A DNA stretch of 52,669 nucleotides from Caldalkalibacillus thermarum (GTDB taxonomy: Bacteria; Bacillota; Bacilli; Caldalkalibacillales; Caldalkalibacillaceae). The notes below the pieces were generated by a model that saw only the letters and a program-made list of their open reading frames with translations, was not told where the DNA came from and searched no databases. Below, in pieces: positions 9,495 to 18,710 of the stretch. Numbering within the stretch: the stretch's first letter is position 1; every line of letters begins with the position of its first letter. Both the position numbers and the translations under genes were made by a program. The stretch spans positions 1 through 52,669 of the forward strand of contig NZ_BMKZ01000006.1 in assembly GCF_014644735.1 (NCBI RefSeq). Direction: 5' to 3'.

Positions 9495-9538
9495 AAAGCC
9501 AGCTCCCGCAGGAATCAAACCTGCAAGGAGCTGGCTTT
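9495..9538. terminator. Bidirectional terminator between fhs and azlD
   Basis: AAAGCCAGCTCC (9495-9506) pairs with GGAGCTGGCTTT (9527-9538), with a second inner stem (GCAGG/CCTGC). It is flanked by A and T runs, so it can serve both convergent genes. Confidence 0.85.
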
Positions 9539-9555
9539 CTCTTGGACGAACATGT

Positions 9556-9861
9556 CTATAACAACCACATTTGTAAGGTAAATACCGTTAAAATGGCCGC
9601 CAGTATGACCAACAGGATATGCCCACGGAAATAAGCGATAAGCGCAGCCACCCCGCCACCTATGACACCAATCGCAGGGGCACTTGGTTCCACCGATAAA
9701 ATCCCGGGAAAAATAAGCGCGCCCAAAGCCGCATAAGGAATGCTCCGCAACCATTTGTGCATCCATTTAGGTAGGGTTAAACGGTCGATAATAAACACCG
9801 GCAGCAATCTTGGCACAAACGTCACCACAGCCATGCCCAAAATAATCAGCAACAACCCCAT
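9556..9861 (-). CDS. azlD: AzlD-family branched-chain amino acid exporter subunit
   Basis: A 101-residue membrane protein with about four helices, including VTFVPRLLPVFI and SIPYAALGALIFPGIL, typical of AzlD. With AzlC it forms a plasma-membrane exporter for branched-chain amino acids or analogues such as azaleucine. I place the start at the ATG at 9861, five bases after the azlC stop. GAGGAG at the end of azlC supplies the ribosome binding site, so translation is probably coupled. A longer frame exists upstream but overlaps azlC. Confidence 0.9.
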   Translation of the reverse strand: MGLLLIILGMAVVTFVPRLLPVFIIDRLTLPKWMHKWLRSIPYAALGALIFPGILSVEPSAPAIGVIGGGVAALIAYFRGHILLVILAAILTVFTLQMWLL

Positions 9862-9865
9862 ACGC

Positions 9866-10585
9866 TCACTCCTCATCATCCTCAACATCAATAACCAATA
9901 TTCCTGCCAACCCACCTAGCAGCGTGGCCAAGACAATCGCCCATCCTCCGCTTAAAATGGATGAAAACAACGTGCAAAGCCCTGCACTGAGTGCAGCAAT
10001 AAGACCCACTTTCCAATACTGGCGGATGGCCGGCACCAACAAACCAATAAACATCGCATACAGGGCAATGGACATACTGGCACCGATCTCTGGAGGGATG
10101 ACATTGGAGAGAAGCGCTCCCAGGAGAGTAGCAAACACCCAGGAGACATAAGCCGCTAACATCAGTCCGCCCAAAAAGAGTTGATGAGGCTTTTCTTTTT
10201 GCAATGAAGCGACGGCAAAGGTTTCATCGGTGATGCCTAAAGAGAGCGCTGCTTTCCACGACCTGGGCACTTCCCTGACCCGGTTCATCAAAGACATGCT
10301 CATCACAAAGTGTCGAAAATTAAGAACAAAAGTTGCTAAAACAATCTCCGCAAAACTTGCGCCCATAGCGATCATGTTAATCGCCATAAATTGACTAGCA
10401 CCCGCGAAAACCAAGCTGGACATCAACACCGTATCCAAAAGCGGCACTCCCGTTTCTCTGGAGATAACACCAAAGGCCACTCCAATAGGAAGATAGCCAA
10501 TCATAATCGGAATGCCAGCCGAAACGCCCTGGGCTAACGCCCCTTTATCCATCTGTCGGTTAACCTGTTTTTCTATTTGCTCCAT
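9866..10585 (-). CDS. azlC: AzlC-family branched-chain amino acid exporter subunit
   Basis: The 239-residue protein has the AzlC fold: a polar N-terminus, the signature GYLPIGVAFGVISRETG, then FAGASQFMAINM and LNFRHFVMSMSL, with about six or seven membrane segments. It is the large permease subunit paired with AzlD. A GGGGGAAG ribosome binding site precedes the ATG. It is divergent from a helix-turn-helix/cupin regulator, the usual genomic arrangement, so that regulator probably controls azlCD. Confidence 0.93.
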   Translation of the reverse strand: MEQIEKQVNRQMDKGALAQGVSAGIPIMIGYLPIGVAFGVISRETGVPLLDTVLMSSLVFAGASQFMAINMIAMGASFAEIVLATFVLNFRHFVMSMSLMNRVREVPRSWKAALSLGITDETFAVASLQKEKPHQLFLGGLMLAAYVSWVFATLLGALLSNVIPPEIGASMSIALYAMFIGLLVPAIRQYWKVGLIAALSAGLCTLFSSILSGGWAIVLATLLGGLAGILVIDVEDDEE

Positions 10586-10697
10586 ACGCTTCCCCCAGCC
10601 CTGTCCTTTTTCTCTTTCAGATTTGCTATAATGACTCTAAGTAAGATGAAACTTTACAATGTTAAGCGATTTGGAAAAGTTCCTCTCGTTAGTATAT

Positions 10698-10712
10698 TTT
10701 AATTTAATTAAA
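10698..10712. promoter_or_regulatory. AT-rich palindrome between azlC and its divergent regulator
   Basis: TTTAATT-T-AATTAAA lies inside a run of repeated AGTATAT/TATACT motifs (10691-10730). Both divergent promoters are probably in this 197-base gap. It is a candidate operator for the XRE-cupin regulator, but low sequence complexity makes chance symmetry likely. Confidence 0.3.
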
Positions 10713-10782
10713 GTATATTATATTATACTATCAGGCGATTGACCACCTTTCGTTTGTATCTTTCCATTTGGAGGCACATACC

Positions 10783-11385
10783 ATGTCTAGCAATAACCCA
10801 TGGGAAGAAAACAATGTCGGCAAGCGCATTGGCGCCAAATTGCGCCAAATCCGCCGGGGCAGAGGCCTCAGTATGGAAGCTTTGGCTAACCAGATCGGGG
10901 TAAGCAAAATGACCCTGGCTAAAATTGAACAAGGCGAAGCGAACCCCACCTTGTCAGTTATTTGGAAAATTGCCAACGGTCTCTCAATCCCGATCACCGC
11001 TTTATTGTCTGTTGAGGCCAATGTCTCTCTTGCCCGTAAAAATGAAGGACTTATATTAACCAGTGCCAATGACTCCTTTACCGTTGAACCTTTGTTCGGG
11101 GCGCAAGGATCTTTTGAACTTTATCGGGGATACCTGCAAGCTCACAGTGAATACCCATCAGAAGCCCACGCACCGGGTGTCGTAGAATTTGTGACCGTGA
11201 TGTCGGGCAAACTGACCGTTGAAGTGGACGGGGAAACATACCACTTGGAGGAGCATGACTCGATCCGCTTCTCTGGGGACCGACCGCATACATACATTAA
11301 TCCATCCCCATCTTTGACCGTTTTAAATTTTGTCATTGCTTATACAAGTCCCGAAACCAACACATCCGTGTTATTTAGGAAATAA
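10783..11385 (+). CDS. XRE-family transcriptional regulator with C-terminal cupin domain
   Basis: The 200-residue protein has a helix-turn-helix at about 15-68 (LRQIRRGRGLSMEALANQIG, then SKMTLAKIEQGEANPTLS) and a cupin_2 sensor at about 115-190 (EAHAPGVVEFVTVMSGKLTVEV, then DSIRFSGDRPHTY). I chose the ATG at 10783 because GGAGG lies eight bases before it; a TTG at 10768 overlaps that site. Such regulators usually neighbour amino-acid exporters, and this one is divergent from azlCD. Confidence 0.92.
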   Translation: MSSNNPWEENNVGKRIGAKLRQIRRGRGLSMEALANQIGVSKMTLAKIEQGEANPTLSVIWKIANGLSIPITALLSVEANVSLARKNEGLILTSANDSFTVEPLFGAQGSFELYRGYLQAHSEYPSEAHAPGVVEFVTVMSGKLTVEVDGETYHLEEHDSIRFSGDRPHTYINPSPSLTVLNFVIAYTSPETNTSVLFRK

Positions 11386-11404
11386 TTAACGGTCACAAAT
11401 AAAA

Positions 11405-11431
11405 AGAGGCTGGTGCTTACACCAGCACTCT
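11405..11431 (-). terminator. Terminator of the PAP2 phosphatase gene
   Basis: AGAG-GCTGGTG-CTTA-CACCAGC-A-CTCT. The minus-strand reading is followed by TTTTTATTT, so it mainly serves the phosphatase gene. The convergent regulator gene may use it too. Confidence 0.75.
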
Positions 11432-11456
11432 GTCCACTTTGGCTTCCCGCTAAGCC

Positions 11457-12371
11457 CTAAGGGGCACCCACTGATTTCTGTGCGAGAGGAGTGCCCATGT
11501 CCAGGTCCGAGGGATACAGTCCCAGTTTGACAAAGATCCAGGGTGCCAGACCAATCCCCCAGATGCCCATGATGGTGTAGCGGAGAAAATCAGCTAACAG
11601 ATAAGTAGGAAAGATGATTTTCAGACCGGTTTGCAAGGTGATGATCCCGGCCATACCAATCAAAAAGGCTATTGCTTTTTTCCACACCGCTGTACGCAAG
11701 TTCATTTGAACATAGCGTTGCTCCACCAAATAGGCTGCGCCGGCTCCCAACAAAAAACCCGCATACTTCACCCCTTCAGGTTCCCGAAACACAACCAAAA
11801 GAAGGAGAGGAAACCCGGCAGCCAACAGCCACTGCAAGCAGACTGGAAGCTGGCTGACCGTTTGTGCCGCCCTAAACCCGGCAACCAGGACAATGATGCC
11901 AATCAAGATGCCAGCTGCCACGTCAATAGGCCAGTGTAATCCAGCATACAAACGGGAAAAAGAAATACAAAAAATCAGGATAACCGAAACAACCCAAAAC
12001 CAAGGCTTGTTGAGCACATAAGCCAGATACCCCCACAATGTCGTGGAGCCTTGGGCATGGCCACTGGGAAAAGAATCATAGGGATAGTGACTGCCAACCT
12101 CTGCCGATGAAACAAAAATAGAGTGAATCCCCTCTACTCCCACTGGGCGTGGATGACCGGTATAAATTTTAATCAAGGCATTGACATAAACGGAGACCAG
12201 AAAGATATAAAAGAGGCGAAAACCGGTTTTTTTAGACATACACCAGTACACCAAAGGTAAAATAAGAAAATAAAATTCCTCATTCCCCATAAATGTAAAC
12301 ACGGCAGCCAAAGCATTTAAAAATGGATTTTGCCATGAGGTAACCCAGATTAAAAAATCAATTTGAGTCAC
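11457..12371 (-). CDS. PAP2-superfamily membrane phosphatase
   Basis: The 304-residue integral membrane protein carries all three motifs of the acid-phosphatase/PAP2 family: K68-x6-RP (KIYTGHPRP), FPSGH at 101-105, and SR at 139-140 followed by H146 and D150 (SRLYAGLHWPID). The active site faces outward in this family, which dephosphorylates lipid phosphates such as undecaprenyl diphosphate or phosphatidic acid. The C-terminal half adds four or five more helices, longer than the minimal BcrC type. It is read as a single gene ending at a terminator. The exact substrate is unknown. Confidence 0.88.
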   Translation of the reverse strand: MTQIDFLIWVTSWQNPFLNALAAVFTFMGNEEFYFLILPLVYWCMSKKTGFRLFYIFLVSVYVNALIKIYTGHPRPVGVEGIHSIFVSSAEVGSHYPYDSFPSGHAQGSTTLWGYLAYVLNKPWFWVVSVILIFCISFSRLYAGLHWPIDVAAGILIGIIVLVAGFRAAQTVSQLPVCLQWLLAAGFPLLLLVVFREPEGVKYAGFLLGAGAAYLVEQRYVQMNLRTAVWKKAIAFLIGMAGIITLQTGLKIIFPTYLLADFLRYTIMGIWGIGLAPWIFVKLGLYPSDLDMGTPLAQKSVGAP

Positions 12372-12434
12372 GGGTTTTCACTTCCTTATTCACTTATCTT
12401 CCTCAAAAAACATATGTCCAAACAAGCATGTAAA

Positions 12435-12460
12435 GGCGCTGATGTAACAACACCAACGCC
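12435..12460 (-). terminator. Stem-loop after the iron alcohol dehydrogenase gene
   Basis: GGCGCTGATGT (12435-12445) pairs with ACACCAACGCC (12450-12460), including G-T pairs. The minus-strand tail is only TTTAC, so termination may be weak. Confidence 0.5.
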
Positions 12461-12476
12461 CATGCAACCTAATCCG

Positions 12477-13676
12477 CTAATAATCATAATCATAACAATA
12501 CTCATACAGTTTGACAATCTCTTCATGGGTTGGAACCCGTGGGTTGTTGGCCGGGCTGCCGCTAGCCAGGGCATCCTGGGCCATTTTATCCAAGACTTTT
12601 CTAAACCGGCTCTCATCAATGCCCCATGTTTTCATATTGGGAATGTTAAGATCCCGACACAATTGTTTAATTTCCTGTACCGCTGCCTGTGCGGCCTTTT
12701 GATCATCTTGCCCTTCCAGCTCCGGCTTAATGACACGGCCGATCACTGCCATGCGATCAATACAAGCTTCCAAAGTATACTCCAGTACTGCCGGTAACAG
12801 CATGGCATTGGACATCCCATGGGGAACATGAAACAAAGCGCCTATGGGCCGGGACATACCATGCACCAAACAGACTGAGGCATTGGAAAAAGCAATACCT
12901 GCTTGCATGGCGCCCAAGGTCATCCTGTCTCTGGCTTCCAAGTCCTCTCCCTGTTGATATGCACGGCGAATAGATGAGCTGATCAAGCGAATGGCCTCTA
13001 AGGACAATGTGTCTGTCAGCGGCTGAGCCATTCTGGAGAGATAGGCTTCTATGGCGTGACACAAGGCATCTACCCCGGTAGCTGCAGTCAACTTGGGAGG
13101 TGAAGTCACAGTCAAGAGCGGATCAACAATGGCAACAGCAGGAATAAAGGCCGGATGCTTGATCATCATTTTGACATCAGCAGTGGTGTTGGTGATAACC
13201 GTGACACTGGTCACTTCCGATCCGGTACCAGCTGTAGTGGGAATGGCAATAAGCGGAACAGGTTCCTTTGTAATCGGTTTTTGCCCTCCCACATACTCAC
13301 CAATATATCCGCCGTTTGTAGCCACCACAGCAACCGCTTTGGCAGTGTCTATGCAGCTTCCCCCACCAACCGCCACAATGAGGTCACAGTTCTGTTCCTG
13401 CAGCATCTGCAGTGCTTCATCCACATACACATCTGTTGGTTCTGTGTTGACACCCATATAAGTGACATGGGCTGCTCCAGCTTTTTGCACATAAGTGACA
13501 CAACGCTCCACATGGCCTATTTGTTCCATCACTTCATCACTAATAATGAGCACTTTGGAACCAAGACAGGGCACCACATCCTTTAATGTGGACAAAGCCC
13601 CTTGTCCGTAGTACACCTCTGGCGGCAGGCGAAACTCGGCAAAGGTACTGAGCTTTAGGTCCTTTTTGGACACCAC
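12477..13676 (-). CDS. Iron-containing alcohol dehydrogenase
   Basis: A 399-residue group III dehydrogenase interconverting an alcohol and aldehyde or ketone with NAD(P). The nucleotide-binding GGGSCID is at 104-110, PTTAGTGSE at 146-154, and the Fe ligands are D203, H207, H272 and H286. The start is probably the first of two GTG codons behind GGAGAGGGGA. Twenty bases upstream lies the tail of a broken acyl-CoA ligase, so this gene was once the distal member of a ligase-dehydrogenase operon. The deletion that made the remnant may have removed its promoter. The physiological substrate is unknown. Confidence 0.92.
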   Translation of the reverse strand: MVSKKDLKLSTFAEFRLPPEVYYGQGALSTLKDVVPCLGSKVLIISDEVMEQIGHVERCVTYVQKAGAAHVTYMGVNTEPTDVYVDEALQMLQEQNCDLIVAVGGGSCIDTAKAVAVVATNGGYIGEYVGGQKPITKEPVPLIAIPTTAGTGSEVTSVTVITNTTADVKMMIKHPAFIPAVAIVDPLLTVTSPPKLTAATGVDALCHAIEAYLSRMAQPLTDTLSLEAIRLISSSIRRAYQQGEDLEARDRMTLGAMQAGIAFSNASVCLVHGMSRPIGALFHVPHGMSNAMLLPAVLEYTLEACIDRMAVIGRVIKPELEGQDDQKAAQAAVQEIKQLCRDLNIPNMKTWGIDESRFRKVLDKMAQDALASGSPANNPRVPTHEEIVKLYEYCYDYDY

Positions 13677-13696
13677 ATTCCCCTCTCCTTTCCTGA

Positions 13697-13930
13697 TTAA
13701 TCCCGCTTGACGACATAGCCAGCTTTCTCCCTGTCCCAGGCATTGCCGATCCCCATTTCCTTCAGTTTAAATTTTTGGATCCGTTCCGTGGCCGTTTTGG
13801 GAAAGGCGTTGGTGAACTCAACATAGCGGGGGACCATAAAATAAGCCATCCGTTCCTGGCACCAATCTAATAATTCTTCAGGTGAAAGCTGTTCTCCTTC
13901 CCTGACAATCACAAAAATTTTGACATCTTC
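13697..13930 (-). pseudogene. 3' remnant of an AMP-dependent acyl-CoA ligase (CaiC-like)
   Basis: The last 77 codons (EDVKIFVIVREGEQLSPEEL, then WCQERMAYFMVPRYVEF and FPKTATERIQKFKL) match the C-terminal lid domain of acyl-CoA synthetases of the crotonobetaine/carnitine ligase type, normally about 500-530 residues. The conserved catalytic Lys loop near the end reads KTATERIQK rather than KTxTGKxxK. Everything upstream of EDVK is missing and replaced by a fragment of a different gene, so the ligase is inactive. The fragment keeps the frame and stop codon and abuts the dehydrogenase gene. Confidence 0.85.
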
Positions 13931-14212
13931 AATTGACCCGGATAAATGGTCCATAGGCCCGTTTGCTTTCTTGATGAATAGCATGGGCAAAAAGTTCCTT
14001 TCCTGTTCCGCTTTCACCCACCAGCAAAACGGTGGCCGGACTGCGGCCACCACTTCACCCTTGTTGTTTTTGATCGGAATGCGGTGGGCAATCATCTGTT
14101 TGCCTTTGATCTGTTACACCTCAGCCAGCTCAGGTACACCTGTTTTGACCACGATATGCATCCTTGTATTTTCGATCACTTCAGTGACATGCTTGCCAAT
14201 GCAGCCATCCAT
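13931..14212 (-). pseudogene. Remnant of a sigma-54-dependent transcriptional activator (PAS plus start of AAA+ domain)
   Basis: Read on the minus strand, the start gives a PAS-domain fragment (IGKHVTEVIENTRMHIVVKT) that runs into an in-frame TAA at 14114-14116 and resumes with [20 protein letters not shown] frame change follows, after which another frame gives [20 protein letters not shown], the Walker A region of the sigma-54 AAA+ domain. That piece is cut off at GPFIRVN and fused to the CoA-ligase tail at about 13931. At least three lesions are therefore present: a nonsense codon, a deletion with frameshift between PAS and Walker A, and the terminal fusion. Confidence 0.85.
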
Positions 14213-14333
14213 AGCGTTTTACTTTCATGAGAACCACTCCCATCCGGCATCGTAGGCACCTTCTTTTCTTGCTACGATTATACCAAAACCAAAAAGGGCC
14301 GTTGTATAACACTTAAGGGTAGGGATATCCGGC

Positions 14334-14369
14334 AAAAAAAAGGATTCCCCGCTTCTGTCAGGGAATCCT
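14334..14369 (-). terminator. Terminator of the odhAB operon
   Basis: AGGATTCCC (14341-14349) pairs with GGGAATCCT (14361-14369). The minus-strand product runs into a seven-base T tract (14334-14340). Confidence 0.88.
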
Positions 14370-14379
14370 ATTCCTAGTT

Positions 14380-15648
14380 TTATCCTTCCAATAGCAACGT
14401 TTCGGGATCTTCCAGCAACTCTTTCACCTTGACCAGGAAGCTGACCGCTTCCTTTCCGTCCACAATGCGATGGTCATAGGACAGGGCGATGTACATCATG
14501 GGCCGGTTCTCCATCCGCTCTTCATCTACTGCCACCGGACGGATTTGGATTTTATGCATGCCCAAAATGCCCACCTGAGGGGGATTGAGAATCGGGGTGG
14601 ACAGGAGGGAGCCAAATACTCCCCCATTGGTAATAGTAAAGGTTCCGCCTTGCAAGTCACTGACACTCAGCTTGTTTTGACGGGCTTTTTCGGCTAAAGA
14701 GGCTATTTCCCGCTCAATTTCGGCAAAACTTAACTTGTCTGCATTACGCACAACAGGAACCACCAGCCCCTGGTCGGTGGCAACAGCCACGCCGATATCA
14801 TAATATTTCTTGACCACAATCTCGTCACCTTGAATCTCTGCATTTAACAAAGGAAACTTTTTCAGGGCCCCGATGACCGCTTTGGTGAAAAAAGACATGT
14901 AACCCAATCTGACCCCGTGCTCTTGATAAAAGGCTTCCTTGTGCCGCTTACGGAGTTCCATGATAGCGGTCATATCCACTTCGTTAAAAGTGGTCAGCAT
15001 AGCAGCTGTATGCTGGGCTTCAACCAAACGTCTGGCGATGGTCTGCCTGCGGCGCGACATGCGTATCCGTTCCACCGGTTTGCTCTCATACATCTTCTGT
15101 TCTAAGGCTTTTGCCTGTTCCGGATGAACCTGCTTTTGTTCCCGTTCCCCTTTTTCTCCGTTCACTGCCCGTCCGGGTGCTCCCTTGTGCTTTTCTATAT
15201 CTGCAGCATGGATCCGTCCCCAGGGATCAAGACTTTCAACCTGGCCCAAATCAATGCCCTGCTGGCGTGCCCGCCGACGGGCGGCAGGGGTGGCCAGCTG
15301 CTCCTTACCCAGGGTGCTGTCCCAATCGTCCGCCTCCATGTTGCCATCCTTATCCCTTTCTTCATCCTGGGTTTCGCCTGGTGACTTATCTGCTGTCCGA
15401 TGTTCACCCGTTGCTTCTTCATCCAGGAGGGCAATCACTTCTCCCACTGTGACCGCATCTCCTTCCTGTTTGAGATGTTTACGCAAGATGCCATCATGTT
15501 CAGCATTGATTTCCAAATTGACTTTATCCGTTTCCAGTTCGAGCAGGATATCTCCCTGCTTGACGAAATCCCCCTCTTCTTTGAGCCATTTGACAATCGT
15601 TCCCTCAGTGATGGATTCGGCCAGTTCAGGCACTTTGACCTCCACCAT
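14380..15648 (-). CDS. odhB: Dihydrolipoyl succinyltransferase (E2 of 2-oxoglutarate dehydrogenase)
   Basis: The 422-residue E2 core transfers succinyl from lipoamide to CoA. Visible domains are an N-terminal lipoyl domain with the lipoylated K42 in LETDKVNLE, a charged linker, a peripheral subunit-binding domain at about 118-152 ([15 protein letters not shown]), and the catalytic domain ending in [13 protein letters not shown] with its active-site His. The linker contains an unusual D/E-rich stretch ([16 protein letters not shown]). It lies 61 bases downstream of odhA and is co-transcribed. No E3 gene is adjacent; E3 is usually shared from the pdh operon. Confidence 0.96.
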   Translation of the reverse strand: MVEVKVPELAESITEGTIVKWLKEEGDFVKQGDILLELETDKVNLEINAEHDGILRKHLKQEGDAVTVGEVIALLDEEATGEHRTADKSPGETQDEERDKDGNMEADDWDSTLGKEQLATPAARRRARQQGIDLGQVESLDPWGRIHAADIEKHKGAPGRAVNGEKGEREQKQVHPEQAKALEQKMYESKPVERIRMSRRRQTIARRLVEAQHTAAMLTTFNEVDMTAIMELRKRHKEAFYQEHGVRLGYMSFFTKAVIGALKKFPLLNAEIQGDEIVVKKYYDIGVAVATDQGLVVPVVRNADKLSFAEIEREIASLAEKARQNKLSVSDLQGGTFTITNGGVFGSLLSTPILNPPQVGILGMHKIQIRPVAVDEERMENRPMMYIALSYDHRIVDGKEAVSFLVKVKELLEDPETLLLEG

Positions 15649-15709
15649 GACAGATACCTCCCTCAGTAGGAATATAACAGGTTAAGCTGTGTATATTCTT
15701 GCTGTGTGT

Positions 15710-18556
15710 TTAGCGTCTTAAGGCTTCCTGCACAATCCTTTCCTGTTCTTTTTTGTGGGCCTCATGCAAACCTTCTGCCGGACTGGAGCGGTCGGGCCGC
15801 CCAATGTAACGGACAGGAATCTCTCCCGCCACGTCCCTTAGATAGGGCTCCATGTAACGCCAAGCTCCCATATTGCGCGGTTCTTCCTGCACCCAGACGA
15901 TCTCTTGCAATCCCTCGTACCGTTGAATGATCTGTTGGATGTCTTGTTTGGGAAAAGGATAGAGCTCCTCCACACGCACAATATGCAGCCAGTCCATGTT
16001 ATCCTCTGCTTTCTCCAGCTTTTCCTCTAACTCCACTGCAATTTTGCCGCTGCACAAGATCAGCCGCTCGACACGCTCGGGATACTGTCCCAATCCGGTT
16101 TGTTCAAGGACCCGGTGAAAACGGCCCTCACTTAAAGCTTGGGGAAAAGAAGCGACACGCGGGTTGCGAATCAGGCTTTTGGGAGTCATAATGACCAGCG
16201 GCCGTTCCTCTTCACGCCCTGATAACAAGGCTTGACGGCGCAAAAGGTGGAAGTACTGGGCCGCTTTGGTCACGTTTGCGACAAACCAGTTATTTTCAGC
16301 GGCCAATTGCAGAAAACGTTCCAATCGGGCGCTGGAATGCTCCGGTCCCTGCCCTTCATAGCCGTGGGGCAAGAGCACGACCAGATTGGATCTTTCACCC
16401 CATTTAGCCCGGCCAGCCGATATAAATTGGTCAAATATCACTTGGGCCACATTGGCAAAGTCCCCGTACTGGGCTTCCCACAGGACCAAGGTATCTGTGG
16501 TAAAGACACTGTAACCGTATTCAAAGCCCAGCACCGCTGTTTCTGTCAGTGGGCTGTTATGGATAGCAAACGAGGCCCGGGCCTCGGGCAACACATGGAG
16601 GGGCGAAAGGGATTCACCCGTTTTGCTGTCATGCAAAACCAAATGCCGGTGGGCAAACGTCCCCCGTTCCGTATCCTGACCGGTCAGCCGGATGGGGATG
16701 CCGTCATGGAGGATCGTGGCAAAGGCCAGTATTTCAGCCAGCGCCCAGTCCACTTTTCCGTCATCAGCCAGGGCATTGGCCCTCCGTTCCAGGATACGTC
16801 TCAATTTCGGATAAACCGTAAATCCTTCGGGCCAGTCAAGCAAATTCCGGTTTATGGTCCTAAGCGTGTCCAGCGGGACACTGGTGTTAATATCAGGCAG
16901 TGATCCGCTCAGCACTTCCGGCGGATCTAAATGAAATGTATCTCCTTTATTTTTCTGCATAGCCCGTTGATAAGCCGCTTCTAATTTTTCCACGACCTTG
17001 TTTTCCATCTCTTCTATATGCTCTTCTGTCACCAGACCTGCTTTGATTAAGGCCTGTGCATATTGTACCCGGACGCTGGGATGGTGTTTAATTTTCGCAT
17101 AGAGCTTGGGCTGGGTCACCGCTGGATCGTCCGCTTCATTGTGTCCAAAGCGGCGGTAACCGATCAAGTCAATCAGAAAATCCTTATGGAAGCGCTGGCG
17201 GTAGGCGTAGGCCAGCCGGACAGCAGCCAGACACGCCTCGGGATCATCAGCATTGACGTGGACAATGGGAATCTCAAACCCCTTGGCCAGGTCACTGGCA
17301 TATTTGGTCGAACGGGCATCCCGCTCTTCTGTGGTAAATCCCAGACGGTTGTTGGCAATAATGTGAATCGTGCCACCTGTATGATAGCCGCGCAGCTGAC
17401 TTAAATTTAGAGTCTCCGCCACAATCCCTTCGCCCGGAAAAGCCGCGTCGCCATGAATCAGAATAGCAAACGCTTTGTTGACATCCTGCTCGGGGTAGCC
17501 CCTCTTTGTCCGTTCTTCCTGTGCAGCCCTGGTGAAGCCTTCAACCACTGGGTTCACAAACTCTAAATGACTGGGATTATTAGCCAAGGTCAACCGTGCC
17601 CTAACCACATTATCCGCCTGGATAGCCCTTTTTCCTCCCAGATGGTATTTCACGTCTCCGGTCCAGCCATAGTTAATGCCGACCGAACCCTCAGACGGCA
17701 CCAAATCTTTGTTGGGTGAATGATGAAACTCGGAAAAAATCAGCTCATAAGGTTTGCCCAGTACATGGGCCAGCACGTTCAGCCGCCCGCGGTGGGCCAT
17801 GCCAATCATGATGTGCTCAATACCGCTGTGAACCCCTTGGCTGATCAGCTCATCCAACATAGGCACCAGCGCATCTAACCCTTCAATGGAAAAGCGCTTT
17901 TGCCCTACAAATCTGCGGTGCAAAAATTGCTCAAACATTTCTACTTCAATCAACCTGTTAAGCAGTGCCACCTTTTCCTTACTGCTCAACGGCTCATGTG
18001 CCCGGCCCGTTTCCACCCAGCGGCAAAGCCACTTGCGTTCTTCAGGATCATGAACATGGGTAAATTGGTAAGCCAGGGATTCAGTATACACTTGCTTCAA
18101 GTGGTGAAGGGCATCCCAAGCTGTTTCCATCCTGTCCGGCGCTTCAGGCCAGACGGCGGCTGCGGGCAACGCGCGCAGATCTTCTTCAGTCAGGCCGTAA
18201 GCAGTTGGATCAAGCAGGGAAACGTGCTCCGTCTCCCCCTCGTGCAACGGGTCAATTTTGGCTTCCAAGTGGCCGTATGTACGAATATGTTGGGCCAACT
18301 GCATGGCAGCTGCCGCTTTTTCCAGTTGGTATGCACTTATTTGTGGCGCCCCTCTTTCTCTTTTCCTGTCCCGCACAGGCTGATGATCTTGATCAACCAT
18401 AGGGGGCGGTCCCCACCGCTCAAATAAAGTTTTCAGCTCTGGTTCGACTGAGCCGGGATCATGCAGGTACTGTTCATATTTATCTTGAATATAGCCCAGG
18501 TTAACCCCAAATACCCGTTCCCAACGGTGTCGATTCTCCATATCCTCAGCAGGCAT
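15710..18556 (-). CDS. odhA: 2-oxoglutarate dehydrogenase E1 component
   Basis: The 948-residue thiamine-diphosphate enzyme decarboxylates 2-oxoglutarate and succinylates lipoamide in the TCA cycle. Family landmarks are the N-terminal [20 protein letters not shown], the E1 motifs [17 protein letters not shown] and [20 protein letters not shown], and [17 protein letters not shown] near the C-terminal domain. I chose the ATG at 18556, eight bases after GGAGGG; a GTG three codons earlier lies too close to that site. It is the first gene of odhAB, with a promoter-like sequence just upstream. Confidence 0.96.
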   Translation of the reverse strand: MPAEDMENRHRWERVFGVNLGYIQDKYEQYLHDPGSVEPELKTLFERWGPPPMVDQDHQPVRDRKRERGAPQISAYQLEKAAAAMQLAQHIRTYGHLEAKIDPLHEGETEHVSLLDPTAYGLTEEDLRALPAAAVWPEAPDRMETAWDALHHLKQVYTESLAYQFTHVHDPEERKWLCRWVETGRAHEPLSSKEKVALLNRLIEVEMFEQFLHRRFVGQKRFSIEGLDALVPMLDELISQGVHSGIEHIMIGMAHRGRLNVLAHVLGKPYELIFSEFHHSPNKDLVPSEGSVGINYGWTGDVKYHLGGKRAIQADNVVRARLTLANNPSHLEFVNPVVEGFTRAAQEERTKRGYPEQDVNKAFAILIHGDAAFPGEGIVAETLNLSQLRGYHTGGTIHIIANNRLGFTTEERDARSTKYASDLAKGFEIPIVHVNADDPEACLAAVRLAYAYRQRFHKDFLIDLIGYRRFGHNEADDPAVTQPKLYAKIKHHPSVRVQYAQALIKAGLVTEEHIEEMENKVVEKLEAAYQRAMQKNKGDTFHLDPPEVLSGSLPDINTSVPLDTLRTINRNLLDWPEGFTVYPKLRRILERRANALADDGKVDWALAEILAFATILHDGIPIRLTGQDTERGTFAHRHLVLHDSKTGESLSPLHVLPEARASFAIHNSPLTETAVLGFEYGYSVFTTDTLVLWEAQYGDFANVAQVIFDQFISAGRAKWGERSNLVVLLPHGYEGQGPEHSSARLERFLQLAAENNWFVANVTKAAQYFHLLRRQALLSGREEERPLVIMTPKSLIRNPRVASFPQALSEGRFHRVLEQTGLGQYPERVERLILCSGKIAVELEEKLEKAEDNMDWLHIVRVEELYPFPKQDIQQIIQRYEGLQEIVWVQEEPRNMGAWRYMEPYLRDVAGEIPVRYIGRPDRSSPAEGLHEAHKKEQERIVQEALRR

Positions 18557-18591
18557 CCCTAACACCCTCCGCTATTTCAGTTTCTTACATT

Positions 18592-18619
18592 AAGATACCC
18601 TTATCCTGTTTGGTGTAAA
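18592..18619 (-). promoter_or_regulatory. Putative promoter of odhAB
   Basis: On the minus strand TTTACA (18614-18619) and TATCTT (18592-18597) are 16 bases apart, placed between the copA terminator and odhA. Both boxes match consensus only moderately. Confidence 0.4.
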
Positions 18620-18667
18620 CAGCCGTTTTAAAGTGAATGAATCTTGTTTTGGCCCACTCCGATATAA

Positions 18668-18694
18668 GAAAAAGCACACCTGAGGGGGTGTGCT
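18668..18694 (-). terminator. Terminator of copA
   Basis: AGCACACC (18673-18680) pairs with GGTGTGCT (18687-18694) around a six-base loop. The minus-strand tail is TTTTCTTAT. It separates copA from odhA. Confidence 0.85.
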
Positions 18695-18710
18695 CTCATT
18701 GGTCTGCCTG

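Noticed and set aside
13697-14095. Continuous 132-codon ORF as a real gene
   Set aside because: Its N-terminal part is a PAS fragment, its middle is an out-of-frame Walker A region, and its end is a CoA-ligase tail.
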